Positions 41,701 through 50,036 of a stretch of 64,000 nucleotides of DNA are shown piece after piece. The notes beneath the pieces were generated by a model that saw only the letters and a list, made by a program, of their open reading frames with translations, searched no databases and was not told the origin of the DNA. A program made the translations under genes and the position numbers. The stretch is taken from contig JAQVCS010000005.1 of NCBI GenBank assembly GCA_028689675.1, positions 17,354 through 81,353 of the forward strand. The letters are read 5' to 3'. Positions within the stretch are counted from its first letter, which is position 1, and every line of letters begins with the position of its first letter. This stretch comes from Desulfovibrionaceae bacterium. GTDB lineage: Bacteria; Desulfobacterota; Desulfovibrionia; Desulfovibrionales; Desulfovibrionaceae.

Positions 41701-42362
41701 GTGCCTTCATTTTTGCCTCGGCCATGTGTTCCATTCTTGAGGAACAGGGCGTCCCCATTGATCGTAATGCCGTGCTCTGCGCCATTACAGGGCACGATGC
41801 AGGGCGCCAAAATAGCGGCACAGACTTTTGGGAAAAGGAAAGTGCGGCCATAGTGGTGCAGAATATGCGCAGCGACTTTGGCACAGAGACCATGGGTGCA
41901 GCCTATGAACAAGCTGTCTTAGACAGCATAACCAAGCAAAGTAGGTCGGCCGAAGCTATGGTTTTTAAATCTGCCGACTCATTGGATATAGGCCGCACAG
42001 CCCCATTTGACCTCAGCCGTATGCCTTTCCTGCGCGGTAGCAATGGCGAAAGTATTTCAAGTAAAGCAATAACGCTACGCGAGCAGTTGGCTCAAGAGGC
42101 CGATTTTCTTCAAAGGTTGAGCAACCCGCTGTGCATGAGCAAAAACATTTTTGAAGAGCTGGGCGAGGAAATGAATCGCAACCACGCTGTTCCCCTCGTC
42201 TTGGAAAATCTGAGACAACAAAGCTATGGCTTGAGTGAAGATATTGCGCAGGCATTTGAGGCCGAACAGCAGCTCACTGCAGAACAACTTGTTGCAAAAT
42301 TTGAGAACATTGTGCGGGATAATCAGCAACTGTTCCCCGTTCTTTCAAAATATTATCATTAA
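38742..42362 (+). CDS. Large effector-like protein with ART-like and SidE-type PDE-like regions
   Basis: A 1206-residue protein starting MPHNIQADPIVQRQLAERGI. AAGGA precedes the ATG. Residues 1-300 are low in motifs and could hold secretion and chaperone-binding signals. Residues about 349-550 resemble the DUF3626 family, thought to be ADP-ribosyltransferase-like (RPVYGALNTQ, SYGTCSIVLKPEVARRATF, YIEAQVHGAL). A helical middle follows. Residues about 977-1040 have HGRGHITRAF and GHDAGRQNSGTDFWEKESA, the pattern of SidE-type phosphodiesterase / HD domains. No signal peptide or membrane helix. The gene after it encodes a type III chaperone, so this is probably an injected effector. Enzymatic activity is inferred from motifs only. 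Confidence 0.65.
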   Translation: MPHNIQADPIVQRQLAERGITEKTGVFGEHKVQIGTGSPINLSSIKRNSLPFQGFTSATKVARGQAGLAASAHSTVHVLISPGVLQADKLLSALKTNAEYMSRLGALGQLSEAQKQNSLWAFAPAVESLSSTELAFVYQSFTSAEMDLLQSALRHEGRNNIEAKDARAAEAQLFDLQALVLKEMSNRVSNGRLDDLIAQEPNKSAEYNALRPSSLSQQYAGQDSTRAVHTHDISAANLHTLANVAAQSATQREKNAAAHMQKLSTRGISATPKEMGDILRQSPLTINIPTRRLLRDTAFILNPNEPMPNIFHMQAQGIVAKSEDYMLQRNETEKLVFPELEGHGAIPDERPVYGALNTQRSQTGAADRSYGTCSIVLKPEVARRATFIAEDTFFSPMLSITAQRRANFYALLDGSGLPAALTTALRNLQSPERAMMDAWFDERAQAEGLTALVLKNPPNELISADKEECFAALCLQAFGDTAATRAKVASYDNLESLLFGLDDLNGSLLAQAAEKRAAGLDPSVRLAMNYIEAQVHGALIPSRDFQEIRVDVDEAEPEQRAQLINRMEQFSKATGVKVVYIASKPEEITLEGTGNTVEKFSSTDSNRIQNTFTNGVQYYAQHIRAEANTALGEALEHIQDHLRSIVQASGLSQNFTGGEYILRGAILDRMKSDIGNAFGAYFARPSESQPTAKDIVDSVIKKVAEPLLTKKAELLSTVETLPLSTAQKAVFSSWVRSSRVSTVAELQLIVDNATTLATALNTLAQAEPPLSPQETFTLLARAAGTTDVRIASYAHGLPPDKEYGADDKLTDLWRSSSLAYSLLRAGEPPMDDAHMEALHTRLTSADMRTLLGQFMQIANDDAIINSADCSADYGKMTIIARMSNFLLQNAASQVNQPASTPEFSAELSLVPEKNRALLRSLFPEAMAQFDSAHPAYAPFPTAAQPMHMPASDDARRGFLVRHLDTYLAHEQTFDKGRSTHGRGHITRAFIFASAMCSILEEQGVPIDRNAVLCAITGHDAGRQNSGTDFWEKESAAIVVQNMRSDFGTETMGAAYEQAVLDSITKQSRSAEAMVFKSADSLDIGRTAPFDLSRMPFLRGSNGESISSKAITLREQLAQEADFLQRLSNPLCMSKNIFEELGEEMNRNHAVPLVLENLRQQSYGLSEDIAQAFEAEQQLTAEQLVAKFENIVRDNQQLFPVLSKYYH

Positions 42363-42412
42363 TAACCTGCATAAAAAGGGCTCATGCCCATGCAGACGAG
42401 ATAGGAATACCT

Positions 42413-42874
42413 ATGAATTTATCTCTAGTGCTTGAACAGCTTGGCGCCGACATAGGGCTTGGCGCTCTTAGCCTTGATGCCGATGGCCAATGCTCTCTGC
42501 TTTTTGACGGTGAGCACGAAGTGACCTTTACCCCCAATGCCGAAGACCATTCTTTGCTGCTGCATTGTGAAGTGGGTACATTTTCAAAACTGCCCAGTGA
42601 AGCTTGCCCTGAGCTCATGCAGGCTTCGCTGCTTGGGGCTGAAACAGGCGGGGCTGCGCTTGCCCTGCACCGCGGGCTGGATAAGATTATCTTATGGAAG
42701 CGACATGATGAAAACTTTGCCGATGTACACGCCTTGCGGCAGGCCTTAGAGGCTTTTCTTGCCCAAGCCATTCATTGGAAAACCCGCCTTGCAGACTGGA
42801 AATCTTCAACAAGAAAAAATGTCGAAGCACCTTCACAGGCTGAAATGCTGAATAACTTTGACTTGTTTGTATAA
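42413..42874 (+). CDS. CesT-family type III secretion chaperone
   Basis: A 153-residue acidic protein with the class I chaperone pattern: MNLSLVLEQLGADIGLGALS, LDADGQCSLLFDGEHEVTF, LMQASLLGAETGGAALALHR and a C-terminal helix with FLAQAIHWKTRLADW. Such chaperones dimerise and wrap the N-terminus of one effector, often encoded next door. The gene follows the 1206-residue protein by 50 bases. This is the strongest evidence that the large protein is a type III effector. No type III apparatus genes are in the window. Confidence 0.75.
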   Translation: MNLSLVLEQLGADIGLGALSLDADGQCSLLFDGEHEVTFTPNAEDHSLLLHCEVGTFSKLPSEACPELMQASLLGAETGGAALALHRGLDKIILWKRHDENFADVHALRQALEAFLAQAIHWKTRLADWKSSTRKNVEAPSQAEMLNNFDLFV

Positions 42875-43177
42875 CAATGCTTCCCAAAGCATTCTGCCTT
42901 CACTGTTGAAAAAAAATTGCTTGAGCCAAAGCTGCTGCGCCTAGAAGCACACTTTTTATCAAGCAACCTTGCAGTACGTTGTCACACAAATATAACTTGT
43001 AGCACAGCAATAAAAGGAATACATTATGCTTTGGTCTTTTTGACTTGGCATTGTTTCCATCAAGGAAAAAGTAAACCAGTATGCCTTGTGCAGCGTGAAT
43101 CTGTATCAATTCAGTATCATTGCACAGGATTTTGATTCTCTTTTTCGCCCTGAACTTTCTTACCTCAGGAATTTGCT
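42875..43177 (+). other. Intergenic stretch, no gene seen
   Basis: About 300 bases with one small hairpin, AATGCTT/AAGCATT (about 42876-42893), which may end the chaperone transcript. No other structure is evident. Confidence 0.4.
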
Positions 43178-43537
43178 ATGGCAATTGACATAATGACATG
43201 GCTGGGGGAACAATGCACGGCTATAGCCGCACTGGAAGCAAAAGCAGCCGCACAAATCAGCGCAGGCGACAGCACTGCCTACCGCGCAACCATGCAGGAA
43301 AAGGCCACCGTGCTGGCAGGGCTAGCCATGCGGGCAGAACCCGCCTTGGCAAGCTGTCCAGAAGAAAAGCGTAATACTATACGCGCGCAATTAAACAACT
43401 TTTCAGCAAGTGCCCAAAATGCACTCAGCATAGGTTCGGTTTTTTATATGTCTGCCCTGCTGTACCCCGACGAGCATAAGGCAGGGCAACCCAACAACCT
43501 TGAGCTATACCGCGATACGCTGGCGAAAACCTTGTAA
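43178..43537 (+). CDS. Helical hypothetical protein
   Basis: A 119-residue, almost wholly alpha-helical protein, MAIDIMTWLGEQCTAIAALE and onward, Ala- and Gln-rich, with no signal peptide. AGGAA precedes the ATG. It starts 300 bases after the chaperone on the same strand and is followed by a methyltransferase. It could be a secretion-related small protein, but nothing in the sequence proves it. Confidence 0.55.
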   Translation: MAIDIMTWLGEQCTAIAALEAKAAAQISAGDSTAYRATMQEKATVLAGLAMRAEPALASCPEEKRNTIRAQLNNFSASAQNALSIGSVFYMSALLYPDEHKAGQPNNLELYRDTLAKTL

Positions 43538-43653
43538 ACAGCCCCTTGCCACAAGGGCATACCTGTACACTTGTTGACCACACTGCAACAAGGGCGCAGC
43601 ACCTGCAAGCACTTGCTAGCCTGTACTCTTGGTATATGTCTGATGGGGACAAC

Positions 43654-44379
43654 ATGCATACTTTATTCGCATACCTGCGCGACAGGTGGCCCTTGCGGCA
43701 CAGGCTTTCCCTTCCACCACAAACCATACAGCGCTGCCTTACACAGGCCAAAGCAGAGCCATGGCATGGCTATGCCCTGCAAAAACGTATGTGGCGGCGG
43801 CATGTGTGCATTGCCACAGGCTGGCTTGCCGAAATGCTGCCTGCACAGGCCAATATCTTTGAGCCGGGCTGCGGTAGTGGGGCAAACTTGCTCTGGCTTG
43901 CCCAGCAGGGCTTTACACACCTGTCTGGGGCGGACATTTCCCCCAGCGCGCTGACCTTATGCCGCCTGCTTGCCAAGGCCAGCGGGCAGCCCATCAGCAC
44001 ATGGCAAGATGACTGCCTGCACCCCCAAAACATGCCGCAGCAGCCCTTTGACGCTATGCTCTCTGTCAACTGGCTGTATCATGTGCCCGGCAGCTCGCTG
44101 GAAGATTTTCTTGCTACCTACCGCCCTTGGTTGCGCCCCCACGGCATGCTTTTTTGTGACTGTATCAATGCTTCCTATAACAGTGTGCGCAATAACCAAT
44201 TTCATACTTCAGACACAGCCCTGCCCCCAGAGCAACGCCGCCCTTCTGAGTATACCTTTCGCCTCAGCGTGCCGCAGGTGCGCGCCCTTGCGCGGCAGCA
44301 GGGCTTTGCCGTGCTGCGCACCACGCGCACCCATTCCTGCCCACAAAGGGATGTCTATGCCCTGCAAAGGCTGGAATAG
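43654..44379 (+). CDS. Class I SAM-dependent methyltransferase
   Basis: A 241-residue protein with the SAM-binding motif IFEPGCGSGANLLWLAQQGF, the acidic end of strand 2 in LSGADISPSAL, and DAMLSVNWLYHV as motif IV. The start at 43654 (MHTLFAYLRD, GGGGA upstream) was preferred. A TTG at 43546 or an ATG at 43636 would lengthen it. Small-molecule O- or C-methylation is likely. The substrate is unknown. Confidence 0.75.
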   Translation: MHTLFAYLRDRWPLRHRLSLPPQTIQRCLTQAKAEPWHGYALQKRMWRRHVCIATGWLAEMLPAQANIFEPGCGSGANLLWLAQQGFTHLSGADISPSALTLCRLLAKASGQPISTWQDDCLHPQNMPQQPFDAMLSVNWLYHVPGSSLEDFLATYRPWLRPHGMLFCDCINASYNSVRNNQFHTSDTALPPEQRRPSEYTFRLSVPQVRALARQQGFAVLRTTRTHSCPQRDVYALQRLE

Positions 44380-44406
44380 CCAACAGCCTATTACAAGCAA
44401 AAAACA

Positions 44407-44445
44407 AACAGCCCCGTAGATTTCCCTCGGGGCTGTTGTTTTTGT
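44407..44445. terminator. Bidirectional terminator
   Basis: AACAGCCCCG, a loop, CGGGGCTGTT, with T-rich and A-rich flanks. It serves the methyltransferase gene and the converging glycogen operon. Confidence 0.75.
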
Positions 44446-44494
44446 GCTGTTTTTTTGCCCAGCCTGACAGTGTGCGCTTAATGCCGCTGGCTTT

Positions 44495-47400
44495 TTAGCC
44501 CCACAGCAAATGATTACTCAACAAGGGGTTATCCAAGCCTTCTGTCCACGGCATGACGCGCACGCCATAGGCATATTGCCCATTGCCGCTGGCTGTATAC
44601 TGCCCTTCAAAAAGGAAGCTGTCTGCCTGAGGCTGGGCTTCTTCTGCCACATGCAAGGTCACGCATTCAGGCGTATTGATAAAGTTCTTGCCGTCGGCAG
44701 GGCCAATAACCAGCTGTACAAGCAGCTCCTGCGCCTGCAAAGAACCATGCACCACCCGCACAAAGACCTTAATAGGCTGCCCGCATTGCAAAGTATCCCC
44801 CTGCATGCCCTCAATACGAATTTCTGCAATAGAAAGCTGGCCAAAGCGTTCATCCATACGCACACGCCACGCGGCCAGCCGCCGCGCCAAGGCCATGCGG
44901 TCACATTCCAGCGCTGCCCCGCGTAAGGCCGCAGGGACGTATATTTCATTAAAATACTGCCTGACCATGCGGTGCGAGCTGTATTGCGCTGTCAGCGAAA
45001 TAAGCGATTGCTTGCTGATGCGTATCCATTGGTGGGGCAGGCCATCTTCCCCGCGTTCAAAATAGAGGGGAATAACCTGTTCTTCAAGAAGGTTATACAG
45101 GCTTTCGGCATCGGCATAATCGTCTTGCTCTTCCTTGAGCACACCAGAAGAAACCACGGGGCCAATAGTCCAGCCATTATTCCCCTGAAAGCCTTCTACC
45201 CACCAGCCGTCCGAAATGCTCAGGTTAATGCCGCCATTCACGGGCACTTTCATGCCGCTTGTGCCGCTGGCCTCATAGGGGCGGCGCGGCGTGTTCAGCC
45301 ACACATCGCAGCCCTGCGCCAGCATTTTAGAAACAGCCAAGCTGTAATCTTCCACAAAAAACACCTTGCCCAAAAAGCGCGGGTTTATGGTGTTCTTAAT
45401 AACATCACGAATTAAATCAATGCCCTGCCTATCGGCAGGGTGCGCCTTGCCTGCAAAAATAAGCACCACAGGGCGGTCAACACGCCCAAGCAGGCGCGCC
45501 AGCCTTTCTGGGTCTGAAAAAAGCATACTGCCCCTTTTATAGGGGGCAAAGCGCCGTGCAAAGCCAATAACCAGAGCCTCTGGGGAAAGGCTGTGCAGCA
45601 TTGACCTTTTTTCTTCACGCCCCAAAGCATCAAAGGGGGGAAATTTTTGCATTTTTTCACGCAAAAAATTCAGCAGGCTTACTTTTTGAAAGCGCTTTGC
45701 TTCCCAATACATGGCATCGGGAATTTCTGCCACATGCTGCCATTGCGGATCATTAGGCGGGCAATCCAGCCATTGTTCGCCCACAGCATGGCGCAGCAGG
45801 GTACGGAAGCCTGCCCCCACATACGAAGCCATGTGCACACCATTGGTAATTGAACCAATGGGCACTTCTGGCACAGGCAGCCCCTTCCAAATATTCACCC
45901 ACATAGAGCGCGAAACGTAGCCATGCAGCCAGCTCACAGCATTGGCACTGCCCGAATGCTTGAGCGCCAGCACTGTCATATCAAAAACATGCGGGTCGCC
46001 ATCCTCTTTTTGCCCAAGCTGCAAAAACTCCTGCCATGACAAGCCCAAATGGCTGGCAAATGTGGTGAAATAACGCGCTATCTGGTCAACAGAAAAACGC
46101 TCGTTGCCCGCATCCACAGGCGTGTGTGTAGTGAACACGCAAGAGCCGCGCACCAGCTCCACAGCTTCGGCAAGGCTTAGGCCATCGTGCAGGCAATGGT
46201 GTATGCGTTCCAGCACCAAAAAGGCCGAATGCCCTTCGTTCATGTGAAAAACCGCAGGTGCCAAGCCCAGTTTGCGCGTTAGCATTACCCCGCCCATGCC
46301 TAGCAGCATTTCCTGACGCAGGCGCACATCGCGGTCTGCCTCATACAGGCGCGAGGTAATACGGCGGTCTTCATCGCTGTTTTTGGGAATGTCCGTATCA
46401 AGCAAATACAAAGGAATACGCCCCACCTGACAGCGCCACACGCAGGCATATACAGGCCTGCCGGGCAAATCAAGCTGCACTTCCAGCGCTTCATCCTGCA
46501 TGTCGCGCACAAGCTTGAGCGGCAGCTCCGAAATTTTATTTTCAGGGTACAGGGGAATTTGCGTGCCTTTGGCATCAATGCTTTGACGGAAATAGCCATT
46601 ATGATACAGCAGGCCAATGGCAATAAGCGGCATGCCCACATCGCTGGACGATTTTAAATGATCACCAGAAAGCACGCCCAAACCGCCAGAATACAGGGGC
46701 ACGCTTTCATGCAGGCCAAATTCTGTTGAAAAATAGGCAATGGGGTGCTGGGCATCAATGCCTTTTTCCTGCGCCTCAAGGGCAAGGGGGCTGGGCGGTG
46801 CCTGCATATAGGCATCAAAAGCCTGCACAACCTGTGCATAGCGCAGCAAATAGCTGGGGTTTACTGCCATGGCCGACAATTTTTCAGGGGCGGCCTCTTC
46901 AATCATGCGAATGGGGTTATGCCCCGTGTTTTCCCACAAAAGTGGGTCTAAATCGCGAAACAGATTTACGGCATCGGGCTGCCAGCACCACCATATATTT
47001 TCGGCTATATCGCGCAGACGGGCAAGGGCAACAGGCAAGGTGGCCACCACAGTTACCGTGCGCAAATAGGGCATGGCAGAAGAGCGAGCTGTAATGACTT
47101 TGTTTAAGGATTCCTGCTTGCGGGCATCATACAGGGCTTGGCTGCGTTCTTGAGCGCGGCGCAAAGCCTGCGTATAGGCCGTTTTATACTGGCAAAAAAA
47201 ATCATTCCACGAGGTGTGGTCTGAAAGCGCCCGCACTGCCAAGCGCTGCTTGTCCAAATCTGCATCTGAGCAGGTGGCATAATACAACAAGGTTGTGGAA
47301 AGGGCATCCACAATTTCTTCCCGCGTTTTATTCATACGCGGTAAAACCGTGACCCCTTCTTTATCCCCCTGCCTTTCTTCCTGCTCACGCGCCCATATGC

Positions 47401-48787
47401 CATAGCCAGACAGGTCTGAAGTGACTGTGGGCACGCCATAGGCAGCGCTTTCGTGCGGGGTGTAGCCCCAAGGTTCATACCATGAGGGGAACACACCCAA
47501 ATGGCAGCCCGAAAGCACCTCAAAATATTGCATATTCAAAAAGCCATCAAAACCATCAAGCATAGCGGGCACAAAAACCACATTCACAGCACTGTCTGCC
47601 CTATTGTGCAGGCCAAGGCGCGCGCAGGCATTAAGAATGGGGTCGTTGGCTTTGTCATACACCTGATGCGAGGCAATAAAGCCCCACTCTGGGTGGGCAG
47701 GGTCTGGCACAAGCCCCTGTTCCCCGCCAATAGCAGCGGCATCGGGCCCTGTGTGCCCACCCATAACAAGGCATAGTGCCAGCACATGCTTTTCTGTGTT
47801 GTGCAAAGCCTGCTGCACCCGTGCCAAGGCTTCCAAAAAAATATCTATGCCCTTATTGCGAAATTCATAACGCCCAGAAATAACAAAAATGCGCGTGCCT
47901 TTTGCTATGTCGCGGCGCAGCAGCTTTTGCAGCGGCTCCAGCATTTTGTTGCGGTTGGCATGGGCAGCGGCGCGGTCTTTGCTGAAGTCGTGAATAACGC
48001 GCATATCCAAGCCATTGGTGGTCACAATGTCGGCAGTGCGCCCCAGCACAAAGGCGGCTTCATCGCGGGTAATGCCGCTGACAGTGGTAAAGACATCTGC
48101 CTCACGGGCAGAGACTGTTTCCATAGAACATTTTGCCGTAATATTATAGGCCGCCGCTTCGCGCACTGGGGAAATGGTTTTGAGCTTGGCATAAATATCC
48201 ATATTCGAGCCAGCCATGGCGCGCCCCAGCATGGTGGCATGGGTGGTAAACACCGTGCCCACAGCAGGGGTTAATTTTTTTACTGCCAAAAGCCCTGCCC
48301 CGCACATCCATTCGTGAAAATGCGCCACCGCTTTTGCTTTTTGCGGTATGGCCATGGTGGTGTAGACGGTAGAAATAACTTCCCCGCAGGTATAGCTGAA
48401 CAGCACTGGTTCAATATAGTCCCACCCGCCAGAAAGGGAATCGACCCCATATTGTTCCCACAATTTATGCAGCAGCACATTACTTTGGTGCCTGTCTGCA
48501 AAGCTTACCAAAATGACCTTGGGCTTGCCGGGAATATCCCAACGGCCAAAGCGGCAGGAAATTTCACGTGCTTTTAAGGCATTGCGAATAGGCACCCAGC
48601 AGCTTTCATCTGTTTCGATAAAATGGGCATTGTGGTGCAAATCGGGCCCCAGCATAAAATAACGCTCTTCATAGGCTTCTACAGCAGAAAGCGCCTTGCT
48701 GGACACCACCTCATAAATGCCGCCAACCTTATTGCACACTTCCCAGCTTACTTCAAAAACATAGGGGGTTTGGGCTTTATCTTCCAT
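44495..48787 (-). CDS. Fused glycogen synthase and alpha-glucan phosphorylase
   Basis: A 1430-residue fusion. Residues 1-560 form a GT3-type (eukaryote-like) glycogen synthase: FEVSWEVCNKVGGIYEVVSS, then PSWYEPWGYTPHESAAYGVP near 440. From about residue 580 a DUF3417-like lead (LPVALARLRDIAENIWWCWQ) opens an alpha-glucan phosphorylase of the short form, with AYFSTEFGLHESVPLYSGGL and the PLP lysine in TSGMKVPVNGGINLS (about 1180). A beta-rich tail follows. One half adds glucose from a sugar nucleotide and the other removes glucose 1-phosphate, so synthesis and breakdown sit in one chain. Last gene of the leftward glycogen operon. Confidence 0.85.
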   Translation of the reverse strand: MEDKAQTPYVFEVSWEVCNKVGGIYEVVSSKALSAVEAYEERYFMLGPDLHHNAHFIETDESCWVPIRNALKAREISCRFGRWDIPGKPKVILVSFADRHQSNVLLHKLWEQYGVDSLSGGWDYIEPVLFSYTCGEVISTVYTTMAIPQKAKAVAHFHEWMCGAGLLAVKKLTPAVGTVFTTHATMLGRAMAGSNMDIYAKLKTISPVREAAAYNITAKCSMETVSAREADVFTTVSGITRDEAAFVLGRTADIVTTNGLDMRVIHDFSKDRAAAHANRNKMLEPLQKLLRRDIAKGTRIFVISGRYEFRNKGIDIFLEALARVQQALHNTEKHVLALCLVMGGHTGPDAAAIGGEQGLVPDPAHPEWGFIASHQVYDKANDPILNACARLGLHNRADSAVNVVFVPAMLDGFDGFLNMQYFEVLSGCHLGVFPSWYEPWGYTPHESAAYGVPTVTSDLSGYGIWAREQEERQGDKEGVTVLPRMNKTREEIVDALSTTLLYYATCSDADLDKQRLAVRALSDHTSWNDFFCQYKTAYTQALRRAQERSQALYDARKQESLNKVITARSSAMPYLRTVTVVATLPVALARLRDIAENIWWCWQPDAVNLFRDLDPLLWENTGHNPIRMIEEAAPEKLSAMAVNPSYLLRYAQVVQAFDAYMQAPPSPLALEAQEKGIDAQHPIAYFSTEFGLHESVPLYSGGLGVLSGDHLKSSSDVGMPLIAIGLLYHNGYFRQSIDAKGTQIPLYPENKISELPLKLVRDMQDEALEVQLDLPGRPVYACVWRCQVGRIPLYLLDTDIPKNSDEDRRITSRLYEADRDVRLRQEMLLGMGGVMLTRKLGLAPAVFHMNEGHSAFLVLERIHHCLHDGLSLAEAVELVRGSCVFTTHTPVDAGNERFSVDQIARYFTTFASHLGLSWQEFLQLGQKEDGDPHVFDMTVLALKHSGSANAVSWLHGYVSRSMWVNIWKGLPVPEVPIGSITNGVHMASYVGAGFRTLLRHAVGEQWLDCPPNDPQWQHVAEIPDAMYWEAKRFQKVSLLNFLREKMQKFPPFDALGREEKRSMLHSLSPEALVIGFARRFAPYKRGSMLFSDPERLARLLGRVDRPVVLIFAGKAHPADRQGIDLIRDVIKNTINPRFLGKVFFVEDYSLAVSKMLAQGCDVWLNTPRRPYEASGTSGMKVPVNGGINLSISDGWWVEGFQGNNGWTIGPVVSSGVLKEEQDDYADAESLYNLLEEQVIPLYFERGEDGLPHQWIRISKQSLISLTAQYSSHRMVRQYFNEIYVPAALRGAALECDRMALARRLAAWRVRMDERFGQLSIAEIRIEGMQGDTLQCGQPIKVFVRVVHGSLQAQELLVQLVIGPADGKNFINTPECVTLHVAEEAQPQADSFLFEGQYTASGNGQYAYGVRVMPWTEGLDNPLLSNHLLWG

Positions 48788-48807
48788 GAAAACAAATCCT
48801 TTAGGGC

Positions 48808-50034
48808 TTATGCCTGAATGGTGGTGGCCGCAGTGGCCTGCTGCGCTGCATACAGAGCATCAAGACGCAGGGTAAAATCTGCCAGCACGTTCATAAAGTT
48901 AATATAGGCATCGTAAGGCGAGCCATAGGCATTAAAATATTTATGCACATCCCCATCGGCAAACCACTTGGTGCACATATAATAAAAATGGTCTGATGTT
49001 TGCAGCCTTTCCCAAGTGCGGGTCATGCCAGCATCGTTTAGCGCCAGCACCTTGTCTTGGCAGGCATACAGGGCATGAATTGCATCTTTTTGCATGTCAT
49101 TGCCCAGCCATGCGGTCAGGTCGCGCTCGGCATCTGCCCAAGACATGAAATTGGGCACATCCAGCGTGCCGCGCACTTCTTTGCTGGCAATAACTTCTGA
49201 CGGTGTCTTGAAGCAAAAATCGGGGTTTTGCAAAATATATTCTGGCAGTGCTGCCATAAATTCAAAAATTCCGCTATGTTCCCACTGGTGTTCGCCAAAA
49301 GTTTCATAATCCATAAACAAATTTATGCTTTCTCCGCTGCCATTCATGGCATGCACCCAATGGGCAAACTTTTCGGCCGTAAGGGGATATTCTGGCCAGT
49401 CGTGGTTAGAAAAACGAAAGGCAATATCATCAGAAAGGGCATAATTTTTCAGCAGCAGGGCAATGCGTGAGCAGCCTTGGGGGCGGTAGACATAATTGGG
49501 GCTGCGCCAGCCCATCACATGGTCTGCGCCCTCGGCAAGCAGGGCATCATAGCCAAGGTTTTCAATTTCTTTGGCAAGGGCATTATTATAAATAAGCTCA
49601 GTATTGCGAAAAACGCGCGGCTCCTGCCCAAACAGGCTTTTAATGCGCGCCCTATGCTCTGCCACCTGCGTTCGAAAACTTTCACGCGAATATAAAAATG
49701 AAAGCGAATGCCCATAGGTTTCATCCAGCATTTCTACGCAGCCCGTGGCCGCCAAGGCCTGAAAACTTTCCAGCACTTCAGGGGCATATTCTTCAAACTG
49801 GTCAAGCACTGTGCCTGAAAGAGAAAAGGCTATGCGAAAGCGCCCCTCATACTTGCGTATACACTCAAGCAGCAAGGCGTTCATGGGCAGGTAGCACTTG
49901 CGTGCCACTTTCAGCATAATATCGCAATTGGCCTGTACATCTTCATAAAAGGGGCTGCCGCCAATATCAAAAAAAGTGTAATGGCGTAAGCGATAGGGCT
50001 GGTGAACCTGAAAATAAAAACATACAGCAGGCAT
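48808..50034 (-). CDS. GH57 alpha-amylase / glucan-acting enzyme
   Basis: A 408-residue GH57 protein, MPAVCFYFQVHQPYRLRHYT and onward. The opening H-Q-P-Y is family motif 1, FRNTELIYNN (about residue 145) holds the nucleophile Glu, and FMDYETFGEHQW (about 240) the acid Asp. GH57 enzymes act on alpha-1,4 glucans. It starts three bases after the GT4 stop with GGAGGATAAG overlapping that gene's end. No signal peptide, so it acts in the cytoplasm on stored glycogen. Confidence 0.85.
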   Translation of the reverse strand: MPAVCFYFQVHQPYRLRHYTFFDIGGSPFYEDVQANCDIMLKVARKCYLPMNALLLECIRKYEGRFRIAFSLSGTVLDQFEEYAPEVLESFQALAATGCVEMLDETYGHSLSFLYSRESFRTQVAEHRARIKSLFGQEPRVFRNTELIYNNALAKEIENLGYDALLAEGADHVMGWRSPNYVYRPQGCSRIALLLKNYALSDDIAFRFSNHDWPEYPLTAEKFAHWVHAMNGSGESINLFMDYETFGEHQWEHSGIFEFMAALPEYILQNPDFCFKTPSEVIASKEVRGTLDVPNFMSWADAERDLTAWLGNDMQKDAIHALYACQDKVLALNDAGMTRTWERLQTSDHFYYMCTKWFADGDVHKYFNAYGSPYDAYINFMNVLADFTLRLDALYAAQQATAATTIQA

Positions 50035-50036
50035 AC

